Shown: positions 45,730 to 52,876 of the stretch, one piece after another
Layout: every line of letters starts with the position of its first letter
How positions within the stretch are numbered: position 1 is the stretch's first letter
Assembly (NCBI RefSeq): GCF_003014755.1
Contig: NZ_PYAW01000007.1
Location: 186,001-250,000 of the forward strand
Length of the DNA: 64,000 bases
Origin: Chitinophaga niastensis
GTDB taxonomy: Bacteria > Bacteroidota > Bacteroidia > Chitinophagales > Chitinophagaceae
Direction: 5' to 3'
Notes under the pieces: generated by a model
Told to the model about the DNA's origin: nothing
Databases searched by the model: none
Seen by the model: the letters and a program-made list of their open reading frames with translations, nothing else
Program-made: the position numbers and the translations under genes

Positions 45730-45924
45730 TCAAAACGCTGCTGAATGCCATTTTCGTTCTTTGGTTGCTGCATTGTCCACAATTAAATGTTTGACCATGC
45801 ATAATAGTTGTCGCCATTTTTCCAATATGGTATCTGCATCGGCAATAACGGGTGTTTTTCTGTCAATCTCAAGCGTCATCGAAATCAGTTTTTTAACAGC
45901 CGCCGCCATGACAATTACCTGCAT
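45730..45924 (-). CDS. Weak small ORF, unknown
   Basis: 64 residues, Ala/Lys-rich N-terminus (VIVMAAAVKKLISMTLEIDR), no signal peptide, no recognised family. Codon use is passable, but start context and neighbours give no support. It could be a decayed gene. Confidence 0.25.
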   Translation of the reverse strand: MQVIVMAAAVKKLISMTLEIDRKTPVIADADTILEKWRQLLCMVKHLIVDNAATKERKWHSAAF

Positions 45925-46207
45925 TGAACACTACTGTGAAAATATATGGTCGAAAAGCCACGTCAATAAATGTATTGTTTCTTCCACCCCTTCCATAATT
46001 GTAACAACGGACCAGGCTGAAAAGTTGGGTGGAAATGAAAAATAAGAACATTTTAAGCAGCTGGATAATTTCCTTCCAGCCCAGGCAATTGTTATACAGA
46101 TACCTGCCCTAATTGAGGTAGCTGTAAGTTTTACAGGTCCGGATATTTTAGAACATATTTGTCCGGATAAAGCTATCTGATCCGCCCCGGACTGGACCCA
46201 AAATAGG

Positions 46208-46321
46208 AAAGAGGTTGTATCAAAAGTAATTTGATGGGCTTGAGAATCGCGTAAACGAAATTTCTCTCCATCAGGCACCCGGATAAAATCGGGTAAAAAT
46301 TACTTTTGATACAGCCTCTTT
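46208..46321. mobile_element. MITE-like element with 25-bp terminal inverted repeats
   Basis: Arms 46208-46232 and 46297-46321 are inverted copies with one mismatch (AAAGAGGTTGTATCAAAAGT... against the complement), enclosing 64 bases without coding potential. The ends resemble insertion-sequence termini such as those starting GAGG(C/T)TGT. The copy is either a non-autonomous element or a hairpin left by an excised one. Confidence 0.6.
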
Positions 46322-46722
46322 TTTGACAAAATTCGGTAATAAAGATAATGTCTTATGTGTTTTCTAATTATTCAATCAAATGGTCAAAATAATATTCGTG
46401 CTAAATGGATAAAATCCGTAAACAATCTGGTAATTTATATCAAATGCGAACGTCCAAAAAACATCATATTTGTGTCAACATTTGATGTCAGATATAAACC
46501 CTATTGGATAAGTTTTAAAACCCGTTGACAATAAAGATATCATATATTGACCCTTCAAGAGATCAGTGTAGCATTTATTTAAAATGTGATCTCTGAATCT
46601 GCCCATAGGTTTTATTCATGAAGCGAGAACGAATTATTTGCTTATACTGCCTTGCTTTCATGTGAAATTCCTCCATTAAACATACGCACGTTATCACCTG
46701 ATGCCAGGCTGATAACCTGAAA

Positions 46723-46983
46723 ATGCCATGTAGTTATACTGTAAGCACTGCCTTATCCGAGGCAGGAAAATATGCTCATTCTTTTACCCAAAAACAATTA
46801 TCAGTTATAAAAAAAGTATCAAAAAAGCTGAGCCTGAGGAAAATAAAACTGTCCAGAATACAACTGACTAACCTGGAAGCCATACAAGGAGCCAGAGGAC
46901 TTGTTACTTCTTCTATCCAGATATGCGACGGGTGTGGTGGCAATAGCACTATTTCATGCGGAGGGAGCTGGTTATCCCTGTAG
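46723..46983 (+). CDS. Class I lanthipeptide-like precursor 2, N-terminally extended
   Basis: An 86-residue frame from ATG 46723. Residues 34-47 (KKLSLRKIKLSRIQ) match the lanthipeptide-type leader. The core after residue 58 (GLVTSSIQICDGCGGNSTIS) has Cys at 68, 71 and 79 among Ser/Thr. The normal leader start would be at 46807, but that codon is ATA, so translation either begins at 46723 with 28 extra residues or the gene is damaged. Both are possible. It is 140 bases upstream of precursor 3, on the same strand. Confidence 0.6.
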   Translation: MPCSYTVSTALSEAGKYAHSFTQKQLSVIKKVSKKLSLRKIKLSRIQLTNLEAIQGARGLVTSSIQICDGCGGNSTISCGGSWLSL

Positions 46984-47123
46984 CTAAACCCATCATTCCA
47001 ATTCAAAAAAATACCACTAAACTATTATTTCCTGTTAACAGGAATGTTGCTGTAGTATTTACAACTATAAAATCGTATACCCGTTACCGTATTTTTTATC
47101 ACTAATTATAAATAATCATTAAC

Positions 47124-47330
47124 ATGAAAAAAGAATCAGTAAAAAAGTTAAGTCTGAGCATGATCAAGGTTACCCGCTTAAGCAGTAACGCAGCTCAATT
47201 AATTCGGGGTGGTAATGCAATTTCCGGGCCTGTAGGTCCTACAGGCCCCACTACAGTACAACCTGATCCATGTGCATCACAATATCAGGCATGTACTATG
47301 GATTGTACATTTGGCTGTACCCCTTGGTGA
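47124..47330 (+). CDS. Class I lanthipeptide-like precursor 3
   Basis: A 68-residue peptide. Leader MKKESVKKLSLSMIKVTRLS, then LIRGG (26-30), a double-Gly site suitable for cleavage by a C39-type peptidase. A collagen-like GPVGPTGPTT stretch follows (35-44), then a compact Cys core with C50, C57, C61 and C65 (C-x6-C-x3-C-x3-C), ending CTPW. The C-x6-C-x3-C part is shared with precursor 1. The gene ends directly at a 36-bp perfect palindrome. Confidence 0.78.
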   Translation: MKKESVKKLSLSMIKVTRLSSNAAQLIRGGNAISGPVGPTGPTTVQPDPCASQYQACTMDCTFGCTPW

Positions 47331-47331
47331 T

Positions 47332-47408
47332 CTTTGTAAATAAATCACAAAAACGACAAAACCCGCTATAAGAGCGGGTTTTGTCGTTTTTGTGATTTAT
47401 TTACAAAG
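47332..47408. repeat. 36-bp perfect palindrome after precursor 3
   Basis: Arms 47332-47367 and 47373-47408 are perfectly complementary around a 5-base loop (ATAAG), two bases after the stop of precursor 3. The inner part, AACGACAAAACCCGCT, is shared with the hairpin at 44522. As RNA it would be a very strong terminator in either direction, but its length is far beyond need. Confidence 0.9.
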
Positions 47409-48020
47409 CTTCTATGTGCACTGGAGTGTACTTTTCTCGAACCACTTCCAATTATTTCCTGATTGCGTGTAAATAATAAGTTTTGGAAATTCAGTTTGGT
47501 GGAGTTGGTAAAGCAAGGAATTAACCCTTTCTATAGCGTCAATCTAAATTTATTACTTGATGGTTAAATGAATAATTACATAATTAAATTAAGTTTTTTT
47601 TATCAATTTCAAATTTTTAGTATCTTAATAGGGATTTATAATTCAAGGGTACTAGAAAATAATCACGATAGTTGTTAATCATACATATGAAGCTAAGTAA
47701 CACATAAATGGAGTAGCGTGTATATAAGGGAAGTACAATCGATATCATATGCTGACTTGAAATGAATTCATTGTCTATTCCTAATTCACATTTATCAAAA
47801 TTATTAGGTTAAAGCTGATTTGTAGCTTATGTACGGTAGACCCAACCCCGTCTATTATAAGCCCAAACTGGTTTACGAGATTCTATTTGGTTTACCCAAT
47901 AGCCCATGTATTCCTTTATTTGACTGATACATATCAACTCATTTTCAGGTACACCGTTTTTCATGATACGGGGGAATCCAGCCGTTCCGTTTTATAGTCA
48001 TCCAACACCTTTTTTCTGGC
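47409..48020. other. Intergenic region before the glycosyltransferase
   Basis: About 610 bases, A/T-rich in the left part. One short minus-strand frame near the right end (47827-47964) is listed separately. No promoter could be placed. Confidence 0.45.
47827..47964 (-). CDS. Weak 45-residue ORF, unknown
   Basis: A 45-residue frame on the minus strand ending PVWAYNRRGWVYRT, with three Trp, which is unusual for chance reading. It has no recognisable family, no signal peptide and no clear start context. It could be the tail of a lost gene, or noise. Confidence 0.25.
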   Translation of the reverse strand: MKNGVPENELICISQIKEYMGYWVNQIESRKPVWAYNRRGWVYRT

Positions 48021-49172
48021 ATGACAGCAAGCTACAAACGATATAAATTTCACCCAAAATTGATATTATCTATGACTCCTTCAACTCATGAAATGCTCAG
48101 CATATCATACTGTACAGTAAGTATGAACAGGATTGAGCAGGTAAAAGTGACATTGCCACTTAACATAAAGGAAAACGAAAGGTTTAGTAATTTAAAATTC
48201 CTGTTATTGGATTATAATTCTTCTGATGGATTGGAAGAATGGGTACGTGAGAATTTGGAGGAGCACATCCTTTCAGGGAAGCTCACTTACTACAAGTATC
48301 ACGATGCTCCTTTTTTTAATGCCTCCCATTCCAGGAACATGCTTTTCAGGCTGTCAAAAAATGACATTATTTGCAATGTAGACGCTGATAATATTGTCTA
48401 TGGAGAGTTTACCGAGCATATCATGGCACAATACCGACGGAACCCGGAAGTATTAATTGTAACCGATCTCTCCAAAGAGAAGTATGATATGAGAGACGCG
48501 GTAGGACGATTTTGTTGCAGGAGGAACGACTTTATACAGGTAGGAGGATACGACGAGAGTATAGTCGGATATGGATTCGAAGACGTGGATCTTTATAAGC
48601 GTATTAGCCGGCTCGGGCGGGAAAAATGTGTAATTGATAATGCTGGACTACTCGCTGTGCTCAATCATAGTGATGAGGAGCGGGTAGTTAACGACTGGCT
48701 TGTGCAGAAGCATCATGCTATATTTATCGGTTCGAAGGAGGGCGGCCTTGAGCTGCTGATCCTGACGGACGACCGACGGTATATCAGGGGAACGGCTATA
48801 ACAGGGCGCTACGAAAAAGAAAACTTCCAGTTCGGTTATGATGAAGGACCTTGCGGTGAGTGGGAACATAACGCAGATGGAACTTTTACCCTCAGACCAA
48901 CAGGTGGAGAAACATTGCAGTTACAAGTTATTGATGAGAAAGAAAATTACCTGTTATCCGGTCAAGGTGAGCAGTTGTACCTGATGCGCCTTACCGAAAC
49001 GGAAGGTGTAAACAAAGCGGTCATGTTATACAGAATGTCTGTAAATCAGGAGATATACCAAAAAAATATAGCTAACAATCACTTAACTGCTAATTCAAAA
49101 GGATTTGGCTTTGGACTGGTATATCAAAATTTTGATACCCAAACGCCAATTGATCTGAGTCAGTTCAGCTAA
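48021..49172 (+). CDS. GT-A fold glycosyltransferase with C-terminal extension
   Basis: A 383-residue enzyme related to family 2 and galactosyltransferase-like glycosyltransferases. The DxD-type metal site is D121-A-D123 in ICNVDADNIVYG, and the acceptor-side motif GYDESIVGYGFEDVDLYKR (176-194) resembles the galactosyltransferase C-domain. About 150 C-terminal residues (from 235) form a separate beta-rich part (RYIRGTAITGRYEKENFQ). The start could also be ATG 48072 (MTPSTHEM). Nothing else for polysaccharide synthesis is nearby, so modification of a peptide or protein is an option. Confidence 0.83.
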   Translation: MTASYKRYKFHPKLILSMTPSTHEMLSISYCTVSMNRIEQVKVTLPLNIKENERFSNLKFLLLDYNSSDGLEEWVRENLEEHILSGKLTYYKYHDAPFFNASHSRNMLFRLSKNDIICNVDADNIVYGEFTEHIMAQYRRNPEVLIVTDLSKEKYDMRDAVGRFCCRRNDFIQVGGYDESIVGYGFEDVDLYKRISRLGREKCVIDNAGLLAVLNHSDEERVVNDWLVQKHHAIFIGSKEGGLELLILTDDRRYIRGTAITGRYEKENFQFGYDEGPCGEWEHNADGTFTLRPTGGETLQLQVIDEKENYLLSGQGEQLYLMRLTETEGVNKAVMLYRMSVNQEIYQKNIANNHLTANSKGFGFGLVYQNFDTQTPIDLSQFS

Positions 49173-49215
49173 GAAGAGAGATGTCAGAAATATTCGCGCT
49201 GGACAAGGGGTTTCC

Positions 49216-49302
49216 CCAAAATAAAAATGGACAAACCAAGATCAATCTCGATTTGTCCACTCTCGTGCCCAGAACTGGATTCCTTATGTTCTGGATATGA
49301 AT
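49216..49302. repeat. Hairpin plus tRNA-Leu-3'-like repeat, copy at 49.3 kb
   Basis: A hairpin (arms TGGACAAA / TTTGTCCA, 49228-49259) then the 38-base unit 49265-49302, one base different from the copy at 44561. 49216-49234 also matches 42064-42082 exactly. Confidence 0.78.
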
Positions 49303-49667
49303 ACTTTGTAAATAAAGTGTGTCAACTTTGTGTCGTCAATTAAAAACATTTCTGTTTTTCCACGTTTTTAACCCCTTCCTCCCTATCGTTACAAAAATAG
49401 TGAAAAGATGTCCACATGAAAAATATATCCTTTCAATAGGTAATGAGACTCCTCTATAGCACATTTGGTACTCTATCCGTTTATGAAGAACAAGTTGGAT
49501 CTATATAGACATTTAAATTATATAGGGGGTGACTTTATAAATTATAAGTTATTATTTTGATAGTTGGAGTCTCTTCTTGTCCTTCCCCACTAAAAGGTAG
49601 AAGATATTTTGATCTTTTATTCATTAGTTAAATGCGCGTGATTACTAGGAGATTTAAATCAATATAT

Positions 49668-49691
49668 CAGGTTCGAATCCTGTCAGCCCGA
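49668..49691 (+). pseudogene. 3' fragment of a tRNA-Pro
   Basis: CAGGTTCGAATCCTGTCAGCC and the following bases fit a T-arm plus the 3' acceptor strand CAGCCCG and discriminator A73. Acceptor base 72 is G, so base 1 would be C; C1-G72 with A73 is characteristic of bacterial tRNA-Pro. No D-arm, anticodon arm or 5' acceptor strand exists upstream, so the gene body is missing. A terminator follows 9 bases later. Confidence 0.75.
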
Positions 49692-49699
49692 CGAAGCTG

Positions 49700-49734
49700 A
49701 AAAAGCCTTACAACGATGCGTTGTAAGGCTTTTT
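49700..49734 (+). terminator. Terminator after the tRNA-Pro fragment
   Basis: A 15-bp stem, AAAAAGCCTTACAAC paired with GTTGTAAGGCTTTTT, loop GATGC, typical for tRNA transcription units. Confidence 0.9.
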
Positions 49735-49791
49735 TGTTGGCAGTTGAATTTGAGGATAATGGATTTATGTGAAGGCTAGGGTACTGCAAAT

Positions 49792-49826
49792 AAGAAGGCC
49801 TGTAAGTCCAACTTACAGGCCTTCTT
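49792..49826 (-). terminator. Terminator of the lipoprotein gene
   Basis: A 16-bp stem (49792-49807 with 49811-49826) about 85 bases beyond the stop of the minus-strand lipoprotein gene. Confidence 0.85.
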
Positions 49827-49910
49827 CGAAATTTCCCCAACTGGAGTTCAATCAGCACAGTATCAATTACTATTGCTGTTGGAAATTTTCATTAGCAATG
49901 GCAAGCAATT

Positions 49911-50774
49911 TTAGTCCGCTTTTCTGAAGGTATATTTAAAATCCCAGGCAACTCCATCTCCATCATTGACTTTCTGCGTCAGCAGGAATCCGGTTTCAGC
50001 ATTATAAGTGTTAATAGCCTCAAATGTATTATTGATTGTGTTACCGTTTGCATTGTTGGAATTGGTCCATTTAGCGTAATTGCCGGCACCAAGAGGTACA
50101 TCAAGGAGCTCATCATAAGTCACCATGTACAAATACAGGAACGGATTCTTCTCAAATGCATACTGGAATCCATTTGGCTTATTGTCGTAGAAGTAATTAT
50201 TGGTATTTATGACAGTATATTTATTGCTGCCATCGATGTTTCTTCTACCATAGACAATATTTTTGGTAGTCAGGTTGCCACCAGATATAGTGTACTCAGT
50301 GTAACCTACATATTTGATCTTATCGTTGGTAATAGTATCTTTGCTTCCCATTAAGACCGCCTGGTTATTCTTCATGGTAAATTCTAAAGTCGATTTAGAA
50401 GGATTTCCAGTAGTCCATGAGATCATCGTGATTTTGTCATTATTATATACCACACTATCGTTGTATTGCACCTTGTTATTTTGAATATCTACATATTCAA
50501 CTTTTTTGCATCTACCGTCAGCACCATATATGAAATTGTAGCGGTAACCCCAGTTGCCATTTCCTGTATTATCAGTAAACAGACTCTGGATAATATTATT
50601 CTTAAAAGCAAAGCTATCAATAGCCTGTCCGGATCCATTATCTACAACTGTTAGCGGCAGATATTGCTGAACGGAGGGGGTATTATCATCTTTATCTTTC
50701 TTTCCGCAACTGGTCATTACAAGAGCAAGCATTGCTGCGCCTGCAGCCATTTTTAACATCATTCTTTTTTTCAT
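49911..50774 (-). CDS. Lipoprotein of unknown function (YD-repeat-like)
   Basis: A 287-residue lipoprotein from ATG 50774 (MKKRMMLKMAAGAAMLALVM), lipidated Cys at about 23 (MTSC). I reject the longer frame to 50900, because its extra 42 residues lack sense before a signal peptide. The mature part is Asn/Tyr/Thr-rich with repeated turns (YNFIYGADGRCKKVEYVD, NYFYDNKPNGF), like DUF4595-type lipoproteins of Bacteroidota. Function unknown. Confidence 0.78.
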   Translation of the reverse strand: MKKRMMLKMAAGAAMLALVMTSCGKKDKDDNTPSVQQYLPLTVVDNGSGQAIDSFAFKNNIIQSLFTDNTGNGNWGYRYNFIYGADGRCKKVEYVDIQNNKVQYNDSVVYNNDKITMISWTTGNPSKSTLEFTMKNNQAVLMGSKDTITNDKIKYVGYTEYTISGGNLTTKNIVYGRRNIDGSNKYTVINTNNYFYDNKPNGFQYAFEKNPFLYLYMVTYDELLDVPLGAGNYAKWTNSNNANGNTINNTFEAINTYNAETGFLLTQKVNDGDGVAWDFKYTFRKAD

Positions 50775-50976
50775 AAGTATTAAGTAATTATTAATAGCGA
50801 GCATAATTAGCATCTCACACGGACGTAAACAGGGATTGGGTACTGCATTACATTCCATGATTGCCGGATTGATAGTATTAGGTTTATAGGTATGGGACAA
50901 TTTTTCCTGGCTAGAATAACAGTTGTTGGTTCCTCACAGGTTAAATACAATTAATAGCGTTGTTAAATCATTATCT

Positions 50977-51531
50977 CTAATTGTAAGACAGACTTTGTAG
51001 TTTTATATTCAGGAATTTCCTTCTGATTTCAATAATTGTTTTTGTTTTGTACCCCAGTAAATCGGCAAATAAGTTTCCTGGGAAAGAAATGATGGCATTG
51101 TTATAGTCCATTACTACATTATTATAAATCCACCCGGAGGCAGAAAGGCGGTCCTCAATATCTGTCCACCTTTTCTGCAGTTGGAGAAAATTATCGCTGA
51201 ACTTGAGATCAGGGTAATTTTCTGCTGCCTCCATAATTTGTTTTAATGTGCCAGTTATGCTGTTATTGAGTTCTATTTTTTCAATTTCACCAATATTATA
51301 GGAAAGTGCATTCGCATGCATTCTCGTCAATTTGATCAGTGCATCACATTCGCAATACATATAAGATTTTACGGTATCTATCAATTCAGGGATTAAATCG
51401 TAACGGTCTTGCAGAGCAGCATTTATGCTTTCTGTTGCGCTATCCACCACATTTTTCTTTCGAATAAGTTTATTACAAAAATAAATTGTAGGTATTGCTA
51501 CTAGCCCGGCTGCAATTATTCTGATGTCCAT
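50977..51531 (-). CDS. LemA-family protein
   Basis: A 184-residue protein with one N-terminal hydrophobic helix (3-22) and the LemA helical bundle: RYDLIPELIDTVKSY at 43-57, then NYPDLKFSDNFLQLQKRWTDIEDRLSASGWIYN and AIISFPGNLFADLLGY. All LemA marks are there. LemA proteins are surface or membrane proteins of unclear role. Single gene. Confidence 0.9.
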   Translation of the reverse strand: MDIRIIAAGLVAIPTIYFCNKLIRKKNVVDSATESINAALQDRYDLIPELIDTVKSYMYCECDALIKLTRMHANALSYNIGEIEKIELNNSITGTLKQIMEAAENYPDLKFSDNFLQLQKRWTDIEDRLSASGWIYNNVVMDYNNAIISFPGNLFADLLGYKTKTIIEIRRKFLNIKLQSLSYN

Positions 51532-51761
51532 ATTTTAATTCCTTATTGTTTAATAATTATGCTAGTTACAGACCACATAAGCGCATCTTGACGATTCATT
51601 CAAACTACCGTCTATGTTGAATTGGCCAATAACCGTCGTCATTAGGGGTACGATTCCGGCTATTTCGTTACATTTTTTCTGCGAAGTAATTTTCAGAATA
51701 TGGTATTCTGTTTAGCCATAGTTTCTTAATACGATATTTTCTTTGACAGGTTATACGAAAC

Positions 51762-52013
51762 ATGTTGGTTTTACAGGATACATATAGTATAGATGGTAAT
51801 GAATTACGAATCAAAGCAGGTATTGAATACTTTGTTTCCCGAACGCTCCATCTGACTGCCAATGACATCAAAAATGCTTTATTAGCTCAAAAGTGGGAAA
51901 AAAAGGAATTAAAAAATCACCCAGTAGATAACCTTAGGCGAATAATCTATCAAACGTATCAACCAGTATATGAAAATATTGGCACCAGCTTACATAAAAG
52001 CATTTCAAAATAG
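51762..52013 (+). CDS. Small hypothetical protein
   Basis: An 83-residue frame starting ATG, hydrophilic, with many Lys and Asn; no signal peptide or family. Its middle (LTANDIKNALLAQKWEKKELKNHPV) could be helical. It overlaps a similar minus frame; only the plus one has plausible codon use. It precedes the LytTR regulator by about 100 bases. Existence uncertain. Confidence 0.35.
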   Translation: MLVLQDTYSIDGNELRIKAGIEYFVSRTLHLTANDIKNALLAQKWEKKELKNHPVDNLRRIIYQTYQPVYENIGTSLHKSISK

Positions 52014-52121
52014 ATAGAAAGGGGGATTTCACTGTCAATTACCACAGATTGCATTATTTCCTAACTTACGAATTTGTCGCAGCTTTATATATTTACTAAT
52101 AATTAATGTATTTTGGATGCG

Positions 52122-52871
52122 ATGAAGTATACTTGCCTGGTTATAGAGGATAACATAATAGAGAGGGATCTTTTAGAAATGTATCTCGACAAAATCAATA
52201 TCCTTGAAATTAAAGCTATCTGTAAACATGCTGCTGAAGCATTTAAAATACTATCCACTACAAAGGTTGATATTATATTTTCAGATATAGATATGCCCGA
52301 CATTTCAGGTATTGAGCTATTGAAAGGTCTTAGAAACCCACCAATTTTCATCTTCATCACCTCTCATCCGGAATATGCTGCGGAGAGTTTTGAACTCGAC
52401 GTAATGGATTTCATCCCTAAGCCAGTTAGCATAGAACGGTTTATAAAATCGGTAAATAAAGCGATAGAACACCTCGATCTCAGAAAAAAGGTACAGACTT
52501 TAGCATCGGAACAGAAAAGTGATCCCGATTTTTTCTTCATCAAAGACAGCAAGGGATATGCACGTATCAACTACGAGGAAGTCATCTATATGGAGAGCTT
52601 TGGAGATTTTTCCAAACTACACACTTTCGATGGACATACCTACACTGCATTAATCAATCTTAAAAACTTTATACTTCAGTTGCCAGGCTTCTTTGTCAGG
52701 GTTCACAAACAGTACCTTATCAATTTCAACAAAATTATGAGTGTGAGCACCCACGAAATTATTCTGGAAAGCGGTGCAAATATACCACTCAGTCCTTCCT
52801 ATCGCGAGGAGTTACTCCAATTGATCAACAACCGAACGCTCAACAGGATAGCGAAGAATTCCGACATTTAG
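52122..52871 (+). CDS. LytTR-family response regulator
   Basis: A 249-residue response regulator from ATG 52122 (a TTG 9 bases upstream is less likely). The receiver domain has E9-D10, D55 in FSDIDMPD, the Thr in FITSHPEYA and the Lys in FIPKPVS. The LytTR DNA-binding domain is at about 140-245 (FFIKDSKGYARINYEEVIYMESFGDFS to NNRTLNRIA). Its gene converges with a TPR-type kinase gene, 5 bases away, which is its probable partner. Confidence 0.93.
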   Translation: MKYTCLVIEDNIIERDLLEMYLDKINILEIKAICKHAAEAFKILSTTKVDIIFSDIDMPDISGIELLKGLRNPPIFIFITSHPEYAAESFELDVMDFIPKPVSIERFIKSVNKAIEHLDLRKKVQTLASEQKSDPDFFFIKDSKGYARINYEEVIYMESFGDFSKLHTFDGHTYTALINLKNFILQLPGFFVRVHKQYLINFNKIMSVSTHEIILESGANIPLSPSYREELLQLINNRTLNRIAKNSDI

Positions 52872-52876
52872 TTATT

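Larger units (their letters stand above)
45358..46722. other. Mostly non-coding stretch with MITE-like element
   Basis: About 1.4 kb with only weak open frames. A 64-codon minus frame (45730-45924) has codon use that could be real, but no family match. The clear structure is the MITE-like element at 46208-46321. The rest is A/T-rich. It may contain remains of a deleted gene. Confidence 0.5.
49173..49910. other. Intergenic region with repeat, tRNA fragment and hairpins
   Basis: About 740 bases without a gene. From left: repeat copy (49216-49302), a tRNA-Pro 3' fragment (49668-49691) with terminator (49700-49734), and the terminator of the next minus-strand gene (49792-49826). The middle part (49303-49660) shows nothing I recognise. 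Confidence 0.6.

Noticed and set aside
45761..46045. 94-codon plus-strand frame
   Set aside because: It mirrors the minus frame at 45730-45924 and has poor codon use; neither is convincing.
45931..46278. 115-codon minus-strand frame that ends in the MITE-like element
   Set aside because: Its start lies inside the inverted-repeat element and the rest matches nothing; not a gene.
49667..49858. 63-codon minus-strand frame
   Set aside because: It is the reverse reading of the tRNA-Pro fragment and two terminators.
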